NCBI GenBank assembly: GCA_900550925.1
Contig: URTU01000046.1
Span: 1-14,803 of the forward strand
Reading direction: 5' to 3'
Origin: an uncultured Alistipes sp.
GTDB lineage: Bacteria; Bacteroidota; Bacteroidia; Bacteroidales; Rikenellaceae
DNA length: 14,803 nucleotides
Positions 1 to 6,122 of this stretch are shown here, piece by piece. The translations under genes and the position numbers were made by a program. The notes beneath the pieces were generated by a model that saw only the letters and a program-made list of their open reading frames with translations, searched no databases and had not been told where the DNA came from. The number at the start of each line of letters is the position of its first letter. Positions within the stretch are counted from its first letter, which is position 1.

Positions 1-166
1 CGACACCCTGCCGATACTCCAGACCGATCCCGGGGCCGGGGACATGCGTGCCTGCTACCTGCTCGAAATCGACGGCCAGGAGGGGCTGTTCAGGCTTGAA
101 GCTATCGAAGAGTTTCATCCGTCGCTGTCAAAACCGGCTCGATGCCGATTCATCCAGCTTGTATGA
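1..166 (+). CDS. C-terminal fragment of an unknown gene (probably phage)
   Basis: An open frame enters from the left edge and ends at TGA 164-166, giving 54 residues of a C-terminus that ends in RFIQLV. I recognise no family. Its stop overlaps the ATG of the next gene in an ATGA arrangement (ATG 163-165, TGA 164-166). The following junction has the same arrangement, which supports this being a real gene in the same operon. A tail, packaging or accessory phage protein would fit the location, but nothing in the fragment proves it. The frame is inferred from the coupling and the absence of stops; the start lies outside the window. Confidence 0.6.
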   Translation, partial: DTLPILQTDPGAGDMRACYLLEIDGQEGLFRLEAIEEFHPSLSKPARCRFIQLV

Positions 167-456
167 TGGTGCGGATGCGATATTCCGAGGTCCTCGAACG
201 GTTGCTCGAACCGGAGTGCGAGCGGTCGGTGGCACGATGTGCAGTGAGCCTTCTGGCCGAGTGCGGACTGCTCGACGAAAGCCGCTGCCGGGCCGTGGCG
301 ATAGCCGTCAGGGTGGCTGGGATGGTAGCCGAAGGTGTTCCGAAAACCGAAGCCATGGAGGCCGCCGCCGAAGAGTTCTGCTGCTCCTACCAGACGGTTT
401 GCCGCAGCGTGTACGACCGGCAGATATTAAAAACAATCGAAAAAATCAAATCATGA
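163..456 (+). CDS. Small putative helix-turn-helix phage protein
   Basis: A 97-aa protein starting at ATG 163, which overlaps the previous stop (ATGA). An in-frame ATG at 142 would lengthen it by 7 residues but loses this coupling. Its own TGA (454-456) overlaps the ATG of the protease gene in the same way, so the three genes look translationally coupled. Residues about 60-82 (PKTEAMEAAAEEF, then CSYQTVCRSVY) have the spacing of a helix-turn-helix with a conserved-looking recognition helix. The N-terminal half is probably helical and rich in Cys, Arg and Glu. Mor/sigma-region-4-like regulators and small terminase subunits both have such folds. I cannot choose between them: its place just ahead of the head genes suits either a late-gene activator or a packaging protein. 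No enzyme motif is visible. Confidence 0.62.
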   Translation: MMVRMRYSEVLERLLEPECERSVARCAVSLLAECGLLDESRCRAVAIAVRVAGMVAEGVPKTEAMEAAAEEFCCSYQTVCRSVYDRQILKTIEKIKS

Positions 457-1400
457 ATTCCGAAATCAAAATCACATGCGATGCCGGTCGCAGCGCCACG
501 ATCGACATTGAGGGGCGGATCGGAGTGCCCGAACAGGCGCAGGAGTACGGCAGTGACGATGCTGTATCGACATATGCGGCCTTCCGGCATGCACTCGACC
601 GTATCGTGGCGCTCGACGTGCGGAAGATTACCGTCAATATCCGTTCGACGGGTGGAAGCGTTGCCGACGCACTGCTCATATACGATGCCCTGCGGGCCTC
701 GGGTGCAACGGTGACCACGCGATGCTTCGGATATACGGCCTCGGCCGCAACCGTAATCGCACAGGCTGCTTCGGAGGGGCGCCGCGAGATCTCACCGACG
801 GCACTGTACCTCGTACACCGTTCGATCAGTACGGCCGAGGGCAATGCCGTCGAGATGCAGCAGAGCGTCGACCTGTTGTCGCAGACCGACGAGCGGCTGG
901 CCGACATATATGCCGAGCGGTCGGGACACCGAAAATCCGAAATGATCGCCCTGATGAACGAGAACGGCGGAAACGGCCGCTGGCTTTCGCCCGAGGAGGC
1001 GGTTGCCTGCGGTCTGGCAGACCGGATAATTGGCAAGGGTATCGTAGCCAGAATATTCGACAAGGCGGTTACGGCGGCCGAACGGGTGCTTTCGCTTTTG
1101 CGGCGCACAACCCGGCCGGAGGCGGCTCCCGCGCAACAGCCCGCACCTGCTGCCGATGCTGCATCGGAGGGCGGTGACATTGCGCCGGAGGTCTCATCTG
1201 CCGCCGCTGCGTTGCCCGAAGATGCCGCAACGGTTGCCGAACTGGCCGTCGAGGCCCTTCGGACCGGGCAGGATGCCGCAATGCCTACCGCAACCCTGCC
1301 GAAGGATGATCCCTCGGACGACGAGAGCGAACGGACTCCGAACCGTGTCGCCTATCGCCGCGATGCCGACACGATGCGTGAAGCATCCATGCAATTTTAG
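453..1400 (+). CDS. ClpP-like (S14) phage prohead protease with Ala/Pro-rich tail
   Basis: A 315-aa protein. The start at ATG 453 overlaps the previous stop and begins just before the first ClpP-like beta strand; the open frame continues further upstream but through the previous gene. Residues about 1-195 follow the ClpP/S14 fold. GYTASAA puts the nucleophile at Ser97, YLVHRS puts the histidine at His122, and WLSPEEAVACGLAD (177-190) matches the C-terminal ClpP block. The position that aligns with E. coli ClpP's catalytic Asp (before RFLS) is Gly175 here, by eye. Residues about 200-315 are low-complexity, rich in Ala, Pro and acidic residues, and could be a scaffold-like extension. Known phage relatives cleave scaffold or capsid precursors during prohead maturation, and the capsid gene follows directly, so this is the likely role. 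The fold call is firm; activity is inferred. Confidence 0.88.
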   Translation: MNSEIKITCDAGRSATIDIEGRIGVPEQAQEYGSDDAVSTYAAFRHALDRIVALDVRKITVNIRSTGGSVADALLIYDALRASGATVTTRCFGYTASAATVIAQAASEGRREISPTALYLVHRSISTAEGNAVEMQQSVDLLSQTDERLADIYAERSGHRKSEMIALMNENGGNGRWLSPEEAVACGLADRIIGKGIVARIFDKAVTAAERVLSLLRRTTRPEAAPAQQPAPAADAASEGGDIAPEVSSAAAALPEDAATVAELAVEALRTGQDAAMPTATLPKDDPSDDESERTPNRVAYRRDADTMREASMQF

Positions 1401-1419
1401 CCGGTGAGCGCTCACCGGC
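1400..1419. repeat. Perfect 20-bp palindrome between protease and capsid genes
   Basis: GCCGGTGAGC followed immediately by GCTCACCGGC is a perfect 10+10 inverted repeat. Its first base is the last base of the protease stop codon. No U-run follows (the next bases are CCCAGAAAAC), so it is not a canonical terminator. As RNA it would form a stem with a small loop in the 64-nt gap ahead of the capsid gene. It could protect the capsid mRNA end after processing, partly terminate transcription, or be a dyad-symmetric protein site. The symmetry is seen directly; the role is inferred. Confidence 0.75.
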
Positions 1420-1464
1420 CCCCAGAAAACAAAATAATTAAACACAATCAGAATTCAAGAAACA

Positions 1465-2448
1465 ATGAGCAATTTGATCGAAAATCCGAAGACCTATTCG
1501 GGTCGCGAAATGGAAAACATCTTCTTCCGTCCGATGCTGACCGGCCCTGATGCCATCGACCTGGGCATCAAGATCATGTACAACATGCCGGTGCCGACGG
1601 TCTTCAACTTCTGGAAACGCAGCGGCGACATTCTGCAGAAGTACGAGAGCGGCGGCTGGACCGGCTCGACGGCCTCGGACAAGTATCAGAAAACGATCCA
1701 GATGAGCAAGGTGAAGGCCGAGATCGGATATTCGGCTTCGGACTACTTCTCGATGGTCTACGAGCTGATCGCCGGACGTTCGGATGTCAACTTCGACGAC
1801 CTCTCGGGAACCGAACTCGAACAGGCCGAAACAACCCTCTTCCGCCAGGCTATCAGCGAGAGCATCCGCGCGACGATGTGGCTCGGAAACACTGCCCGCG
1901 AAAACGGCACCCTCGCAACCTTCAACGGCCTGCTGAATGCTATCCACACCGATCGCTGGTCGCTTACCCAGGATACCTACACCGCGGCCGACAAAAGCGG
2001 TGAAGGTTTCTACGAGGGACTCTTCAAACGTGCGCTGTCGGCCGCTTCGGATGAACTCAAGGCCCTGCGCGTCGAGGGCAATCTGGCATTCTTCTGCACG
2101 TCGGACATCTATTCCGGATATGAGGAGGCGCTCGACAATACGCTCCTCGACTCGGCATTCCTCGCAAAACAGGAGGGCCGCACCAGCATCAGTTTCCGAG
2201 GCATTCCGGTCATCGACCTGCAGCTGGGCAAATATCTCGAACAGACGACCGATCTGCCTTCGTCGTTCGTAATCCTGACCGACCGCCGAAATCTGGCGCT
2301 GGCCGTCAATACGGCTGACTTCCCCGGTACCGAAATCCGCATGTGGTACAACCCCGACCAGATGGAGAACCGTCAGCGGGCCGTATTCATGGCCGGTTGC
2401 GACTACCTGCTGCCTGAATTGATCTCGTACCTCTACCTCTCCGAGTAA
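1465..2448 (+). CDS. Phage major capsid protein (HK97-fold type)
   Basis: A 327-aa protein from ATG 1465, with a weak purine stretch (AAGAAAC) ahead. It is recognised by length, position after the S14 protease, and the C-terminal pattern of HK97-type capsid proteins: a segment ending FVILTDRRNLALAVNT (about 270-285), then the beta-rich EIRMWYNPDQMENRQ and an end that returns to a hydrophobic strand (DYLLPELISYLYL). The N-terminal region SGREMENIFFRPML could act as a delta/scaffold-like arm, but no cleavage site can be assigned. It would form the icosahedral shell around the portal. The gene is followed after 5 bp by the next reading frame. Family membership rests on pattern and synteny, not a profile search. 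Confidence 0.8.
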   Translation: MSNLIENPKTYSGREMENIFFRPMLTGPDAIDLGIKIMYNMPVPTVFNFWKRSGDILQKYESGGWTGSTASDKYQKTIQMSKVKAEIGYSASDYFSMVYELIAGRSDVNFDDLSGTELEQAETTLFRQAISESIRATMWLGNTARENGTLATFNGLLNAIHTDRWSLTQDTYTAADKSGEGFYEGLFKRALSAASDELKALRVEGNLAFFCTSDIYSGYEEALDNTLLDSAFLAKQEGRTSISFRGIPVIDLQLGKYLEQTTDLPSSFVILTDRRNLALAVNTADFPGTEIRMWYNPDQMENRQRAVFMAGCDYLLPELISYLYLSE

Positions 2449-2453
2449 CGAAG

Positions 2454-2975
2454 ATGAATATTCCCGATTTTACCAAGGCGTGCGCCCCCGCAACAGGCGG
2501 GGTCGCATCGCTGCGGCTCATCGCAGCAGAGGATCTGAAACCGGTGACATTCAATGCGGCCGGAACGGAGTGCCTGATGCCGCAGCCGGCCGAAGGGGCT
2601 GCTTTCGCACAGATCCACATGTTGGAAAACAGCGCCTCATACGAACAGTCGGCCACGGGTGTCGGGGCATTGGCCGAGGTCGAACACCGGATCGTGTTCG
2701 GCATAGCTCTGCGCGATGATGCCGTAACGCTCATCGAACGGCTCGGTGAAGCCTCGCGAATGGGTGGGCTGGCGGCCGTTGTGGAACTCAATACGGGGTT
2801 GGAGTTGCTGGTTGGGTACTCTTCGCGTCTGGGCGGCGAACAGCCGTTGCTGTTGACCGGCTGCACGGTCGAAACCAATGCCGAACGGAACAAAAGACCC
2901 TCAATCCGGGTGGTGTTGTCGTGCCGCGACGGGCAGTGGTCGGCCATATGTTGCGGGTCGTTGTCGAATGTATAA
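2454..2975 (+). CDS. Unknown phage protein between capsid and portal genes
   Basis: A 173-aa protein whose ATG lies 5 bp after the capsid stop and 12 bp ahead of the portal gene, so it is firmly inside the head operon. I recognise no family. It has no signal peptide or membrane segment. It looks mixed alpha/beta, with a hydrophobic middle (GGLAAVVELNTGLELLVGYS, about 103-122) and several Cys residues (40, 137, 156, 166, 167). It contains no visible catalytic motif. Its position suggests a structural role such as decoration, head completion or a portal-interacting protein, but that is inference from neighbours only. Confidence 0.7.
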   Translation: MNIPDFTKACAPATGGVASLRLIAAEDLKPVTFNAAGTECLMPQPAEGAAFAQIHMLENSASYEQSATGVGALAEVEHRIVFGIALRDDAVTLIERLGEASRMGGLAAVVELNTGLELLVGYSSRLGGEQPLLLTGCTVETNAERNKRPSIRVVLSCRDGQWSAICCGSLSNV

Positions 2976-2987
2976 AAAACAAGTCCA

Positions 2988-4211
2988 ATGAAAGATCATA
3001 AAACACGTATTCTTGCCCTGTCGTCCTATCCCGATCCGTTTGCCTGCACGGCCGTGACGCAGCGCTCCGGGAATGACAAATACTGGCGTTGGGGCGATGA
3101 CAACCTCTTTCCGGTGGCGCTGGCGCTCATGTCGCGCCGCTCGACCACGCATCGAAGGATCATAAACGACAAGGCCGACTACATCTCCGGAAAGGGTTTC
3201 AACTACGACCGCTCGAACCGGCTGCTGGCTGCGTTCATCGAGCGGGTGAACGGAAGCGGTGAGTCGTTGCGGCAGGTGCTCAACCGTTTGGCCTTCGACA
3301 AGTCGCTGTTCGGAAACGCCTTCATGGAGGTGGTCACCGACGAAAACCATTCGTTTCTTTCGCTCTTCCATCAGGATGCGTCGCGATGCCGCGTGGCCCG
3401 GGATGACCGGCATGTGCTGCTGCACCACGACTGGTCGAGGTTCACCAGCAAGGATGCCCGGTCGCTGCCGATATATCCGCTCTTCGAGAAGGATGAGGCG
3501 GGGCTGCTGCGTTCGATCGTCCACTACAAGGATTACGAGCCGATGTTCGAACACTACGGCGTCCCGCCATATATTGCGGGCTTTAACGTATCGGCGATCG
3601 CCTACAAGACCGACCGCTGGAATATCTCGCGACTCGACAATTCGTTCCAGCTCTCGGGAGTGATGATGCTCGATGCGGGGGTTGACAACGAGGAGCTTGC
3701 GGCCGAACTGATGCGCCGTGCCGAACGCCGTTTCGCCGGAAATCCGGGTCAGGTGATGTTCGTCATCAAGGAGCCGGGCGGGTCGGAGGACAATTCGCGC
3801 TTCATCCCGATCTCGTCGTCCAACGACGGCGACTGGCGCGACCTGCACGACCAGGCTACGGGGGATATCGTTGTGGCACATTCGTGGTTTCGGGCCCTGA
3901 GCGGACTCGATTACGCTTCTGGGTTCAATGCCGAGCGTATCCTCCACGAGTATGAGATTGCGCTCAATACGGTTATTCTTGGCGAGCAGGCCGAACTGAT
4001 GGAGCCGATCCTGGCATTGATGAATTCGATACTGGGAGTCGATACCTCGTCGGTGCAGATCGTGAACCGCCCGCCGACAAAGGCCAAACCACTCTACATG
4101 CGTGTCTGGGAGGCCCGCAAGGCGGATGGCCTGGATTACGATCCCGAAGCCGAGGATGAACAGTACTTCCTTGCGCAGATAACAAAGTATAACCTTAAAA
4201 ACATCGATTGA
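2988..4211 (+). CDS. Phage portal protein
   Basis: A 407-aa protein from ATG 2988. It reads like the PBSX/lambda-type portal family. An early KYWRWGDDNLFP segment is followed by RRIINDKADYISGKGF, the core NRLAFDKSLFGNAFMEVV (about 101-118), a long middle with HYGVPPYIAGFNVSAIAYK (wing and stem region), and the late DIVVAHSWFRALSGLDYASGF plus the helical EYEIALNTVILGEQAELMEPIL. Portals form the dodecameric ring at one capsid vertex that passes DNA and docks the terminase and connector. Length is typical of the shorter portals. It lies downstream of the capsid gene, whereas most siphophage and myophage operons place it upstream of protease and capsid. The next gene starts 7 bp after its stop. 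Confidence 0.8.
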   Translation: MKDHKTRILALSSYPDPFACTAVTQRSGNDKYWRWGDDNLFPVALALMSRRSTTHRRIINDKADYISGKGFNYDRSNRLLAAFIERVNGSGESLRQVLNRLAFDKSLFGNAFMEVVTDENHSFLSLFHQDASRCRVARDDRHVLLHHDWSRFTSKDARSLPIYPLFEKDEAGLLRSIVHYKDYEPMFEHYGVPPYIAGFNVSAIAYKTDRWNISRLDNSFQLSGVMMLDAGVDNEELAAELMRRAERRFAGNPGQVMFVIKEPGGSEDNSRFIPISSSNDGDWRDLHDQATGDIVVAHSWFRALSGLDYASGFNAERILHEYEIALNTVILGEQAELMEPILALMNSILGVDTSSVQIVNRPPTKAKPLYMRVWEARKADGLDYDPEAEDEQYFLAQITKYNLKNID

Positions 4212-4218
4212 GACCATT

Positions 4219-4686
4219 ATGGAAAATTTGATCAGTCCCGACGAGGTGGTCGAACTGGGTTTTGCGCCGCTCGACCACATCACCGGTGAGAATGTCAGCC
4301 GGATCACGATCGGGGTGGCGCAGGAGCGATTCATCGAACCCGTCTTCGGCGGCGAGATGATCGAAGCCTTCGTGCGAGGCGACTATGCCGACCTGCTGGA
4401 GGGGTATGTAGCTCCGGCTCTGGCGCTCTACGTGAAGATGCTCATGCTGCCGATGATGGCGCTGCGAGTGAGTGCCGGCGGCGTGGTGCGCGGCGGTGTC
4501 GAGGGGCTCGACTGCGCTACCGACATGGAGGTGCAGCAGACCCAGAGAAAGATCTCGTCGCAGGCTCAGCAGCTGATCCGGCAGGCTGTGCGTATCATCG
4601 AGCAGAGCCCGGAAACATATCCGGAGTACAGTGCCGGCCGGAATATTCTGAACCGTTGCCGCATCGAAGGCGGCGTAATTCTCTGA
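4219..4686 (+). CDS. Probable head-tail connector-type phage protein
   Basis: A 155-aa protein starting 7 bp after the portal stop. It opens with LISPDEVVELGFAPLDHITGENVSRITIGVAQERFIEPVFG, an opening typical of small helical proteins that follow portal or capsid genes in Bacteroidota phages (DUF6712-like and gp6-like connectors). The body is mostly alpha-helical, with a hydrophobic helix YVAPALALYVKMLMLPMMAL (about 74-93) and a second helical hairpin with QQTQRKISSQAQQLIRQAVRII. No enzyme motif is present. Position and opening favour a head-completion or adaptor protein that sits on the portal. The family assignment is from memory of the pattern; DUF6712 is a suggestion, not a result. Confidence 0.58.
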   Translation: MENLISPDEVVELGFAPLDHITGENVSRITIGVAQERFIEPVFGGEMIEAFVRGDYADLLEGYVAPALALYVKMLMLPMMALRVSAGGVVRGGVEGLDCATDMEVQQTQRKISSQAQQLIRQAVRIIEQSPETYPEYSAGRNILNRCRIEGGVIL

Positions 4687-4692
4687 CAAGCC

Positions 4693-5151
4693 ATGGAAAG
4701 TGTCTTGAGAGTGATTGCAGGGGCCGTAGCGGCTCTGGCCGGGCTCTTTGCACCGGTTGGCGGCATGATTCTGTGTGCGGTTGTTTTCGTTGCGGTGGAT
4801 TTTGTGACCGGTGTTGCGGCATCGCGTCATCGTGCCGCCCGGCTCGGCCGCGAGTGGAGTTTCGAAAGTCGCCTGGCCTGGAAAAGTGTACGTAAAAGCG
4901 TCTATATCGTGGTCGGAATAGCCCTTTCATGGCTTATCGACAGCCATATCCTCGGATTTGCAAACCTGAGGCTGGCAAATCTCTTTGCGGGGTTCGTCTG
5001 CGGGGTCGAACTCTGGAGCTTCCTCGAAAACGGAGCCGAAACGTGTGATTATCCTCCGTTCCGGTGGCTGAAGCGATTCATGAAGCGGCAGCTGTCGGAT
5101 AAACTGAAAATCGATCAGAATGAGTCGGATGGCACGGAATCAGATCAGTAG
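4693..5151 (+). CDS. Phage holin (holin 4 / toxin-secretion type)
   Basis: A 152-aa membrane protein. Four hydrophobic segments are visible at about 4-19, 22-42, 68-85 and 94-111. FVAVDFVTGVAAS (32-44), RLAWKSVRKSVYI (60-72) and ELWSFLENG (106-114) match the signature of the Phage_holin_4-type family, in which the DxxTG, K-S and E-x-x-S-x-x-E-N features recur. The tail after about 120 is basic and then acidic. Holins make inner-membrane lesions that let the endolysin reach peptidoglycan at the end of the lytic cycle. It starts 6 bp after the previous stop and overlaps the next reading frame by about 20-30 nt, forming a likely lysis cassette. The call is strong by motif. Confidence 0.84.
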   Translation: MESVLRVIAGAVAALAGLFAPVGGMILCAVVFVAVDFVTGVAASRHRAARLGREWSFESRLAWKSVRKSVYIVVGIALSWLIDSHILGFANLRLANLFAGFVCGVELWSFLENGAETCDYPPFRWLKRFMKRQLSDKLKIDQNESDGTESDQ

Positions 5152-5569
5152 GGCCCGCCGCAACCGCAATCCAGGCAACATACGACGTTCGCAGGTGCGG
5201 TTCAAGGGAGAGGTGCAGCCGTCGTCGGATCCCGATTTCAAGGAGTTCGAGAGCATGGCGTGGGGCTATCGGGCCATGTTCGTGGTGATGAACACCTATT
5301 CGCGGAAATATGGAATATGCACCATTCGGGGGATCGTGACGCGCTGGGCACCGCCGTCGGAGAACGATACGGAGAGTTATGTCCGGTATGTTTCGCGGCG
5401 GAGCGGGATCGATCCCGATGTTAAGGTCGATGTCTGCGACGGAGGTACTATGAAGTCGATAGCCGAGGCGATGAGCCGCATCGAGCGCGGCAGCGAACCT
5501 ACGGCGGAGGAGATGGAGGCGCTCGAAGAGGGGTGGCGTCTTTTTGCCGGGGATCGTATCCGCGGCTGA
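5120..5569 (+). CDS. NNPGNIR-motif 'structural protein P5'-like protein, probable lytic partner
   Basis: A 149-aa protein. NRNPGNIR (15-22), FKEF (40-43), GYRAM (49-53) and TIRGIVTRWAPPSEN (68-82) match the family widely annotated in Bacteroidales as 'structural protein P5'. Its relatives in other phages carry the same N-P-G-N-I start and are treated as virion or lysozyme-like hydrolases. Lytic activity is inferred from the holin just upstream and is not proven. Two starts are possible: ATG 5120 (MSRMARNQ) and ATG 5129 (MARNQ). Relatives usually begin MAR, so 5129 is a real alternative. Both overlap the holin gene. The N-terminus is very basic. The gene is the last in the operon, ending about 54 bp before a terminator. 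Confidence 0.78.
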   Translation: MSRMARNQISRARRNRNPGNIRRSQVRFKGEVQPSSDPDFKEFESMAWGYRAMFVVMNTYSRKYGICTIRGIVTRWAPPSENDTESYVRYVSRRSGIDPDVKVDVCDGGTMKSIAEAMSRIERGSEPTAEEMEALEEGWRLFAGDRIRG

Positions 5570-5622
5570 TGAGACCTCGTGTGACGGAGGGTTGCCATGG
5601 CTGTAGGCTGTATGGCGGTGTG

Positions 5623-5660
5623 GGTCGGATCGGACGAAAGTTCGGTCCGGCCGTTTTTTT
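5623..5660 (+). terminator. Rho-independent terminator of the phage operon
   Basis: GGTCGGATCGGAC (5623-5635) pairs with GTTCGGTCCGGCC (5640-5652) over 13 positions, three of them G-U, closing a GAAA loop. A G and a run of seven T follow (5654-5660). It lies about 54 bp after the last phage gene on the same strand, so it is the expected end of the transcript. Confidence 0.85.
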
Positions 5661-5740
5661 GAGATAGGAAACGGAGTGGGGCTGTGTGGTCGGGGACGGA
5701 AGTTTGTGGCCGGCTTTGCGGGGATGGTGTATGCGTGCAC

Positions 5741-5767
5741 AAAAAAATCCCCTCTTGGGAGAGGGGA
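5741..5767 (-). terminator. Rho-independent terminator on the minus strand
   Basis: The plus strand shows seven A (5741-5747), then TCCCCTCT (5748-5755), loop TGGG, and AGAGGGGA (5760-5767). Read on the minus strand this is an 8-bp GC-rich stem followed by seven T, a textbook terminator. The nearest gene it could serve is the araC-type gene, whose stop is about 355 bp upstream on that strand, so it may be a fail-safe that isolates the phage operon from host transcription. Confidence 0.7.
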
Positions 5768-5802
5768 GTCAGGTTAGGTTAGTTAGGTCAATAAGTCGTG
5801 TT

Positions 5803-5822
5803 AAAAAAATCCCTGAATGGGA
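5803..5822 (-). terminator. Weak second minus-strand terminator-like element
   Basis: Seven A (5803-5809) precede TCCC (5810-5813), loop TGAAT and GGGA (5819-5822). On the minus strand this is a 4-bp stem with seven T. It repeats the layout A7-TCCC of the stronger element 60 bp away and may be a worn copy of it or an independent weak site. The stem alone is too short to be convincing. Confidence 0.35.
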
Positions 5823-6122
5823 ATGTCCTCACGAAATGTTATGCAAATGTAGAATATATTTTGATTACGGACAAACTTTGTAGACTTTTTTTTGTGATGA
5901 TTTGATATGAAATTTGTGCATATCGTTAAAATTTTTAATAAATATTTTTAAAAATAACATATTTTATAAGTTTTACGAAGCCGGTATGACTGTTGCGGAC
6001 GACCTGTCCGGATGAACGGTGCGGCAGCCGGAGAGCCTCCGGCAACGATCGCGGCGGGGGTTCGGATCGGGTTCGGTTGCCGTGTCGTGATCTGTCGTTT
6101 GGCCGGGACAGTTTGTGGCGGG

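Larger units (their letters stand above)
5661..6122. other. Gene-free junction region, AT-rich core
   Basis: About 460 bp between the phage terminator and the araC-type gene. I see no credible gene. Contents: two minus-strand hairpins with T runs (5741-5822), a strongly AT-rich block from about 5840 to 5985 with a 14-bp palindrome TATTTTTAAAAATA (5943-5956), and a GC-rich stretch to 6122 with a 7-bp stem GCCGGAG/CTCCGGC (6027-6043). The composition break beside the last phage gene makes this the likely place for the prophage edge, but no attachment-site repeat can be shown because the left end is outside the window. Confidence 0.55.

Noticed and set aside
48..452. Upstream 135 codons of the protease frame, starting at ATG 48
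   Set aside because: They overlap two better-supported genes in another frame, and the Arg/Ser-rich translation resembles neither a signal nor a ClpP domain. The ATGA-coupled ATG 453 starts right before the fold.
2901..4334. A 477-aa minus-strand open frame opposite the portal gene
   Set aside because: It lies antisense to a recognisable portal protein, is rich in Arg and His as high-GC shadows are, and shows no motif or promoter.
5686..5883. A 65-aa plus-strand frame in the junction region
   Set aside because: It reads through a terminator hairpin and A runs, and has no recognisable features.
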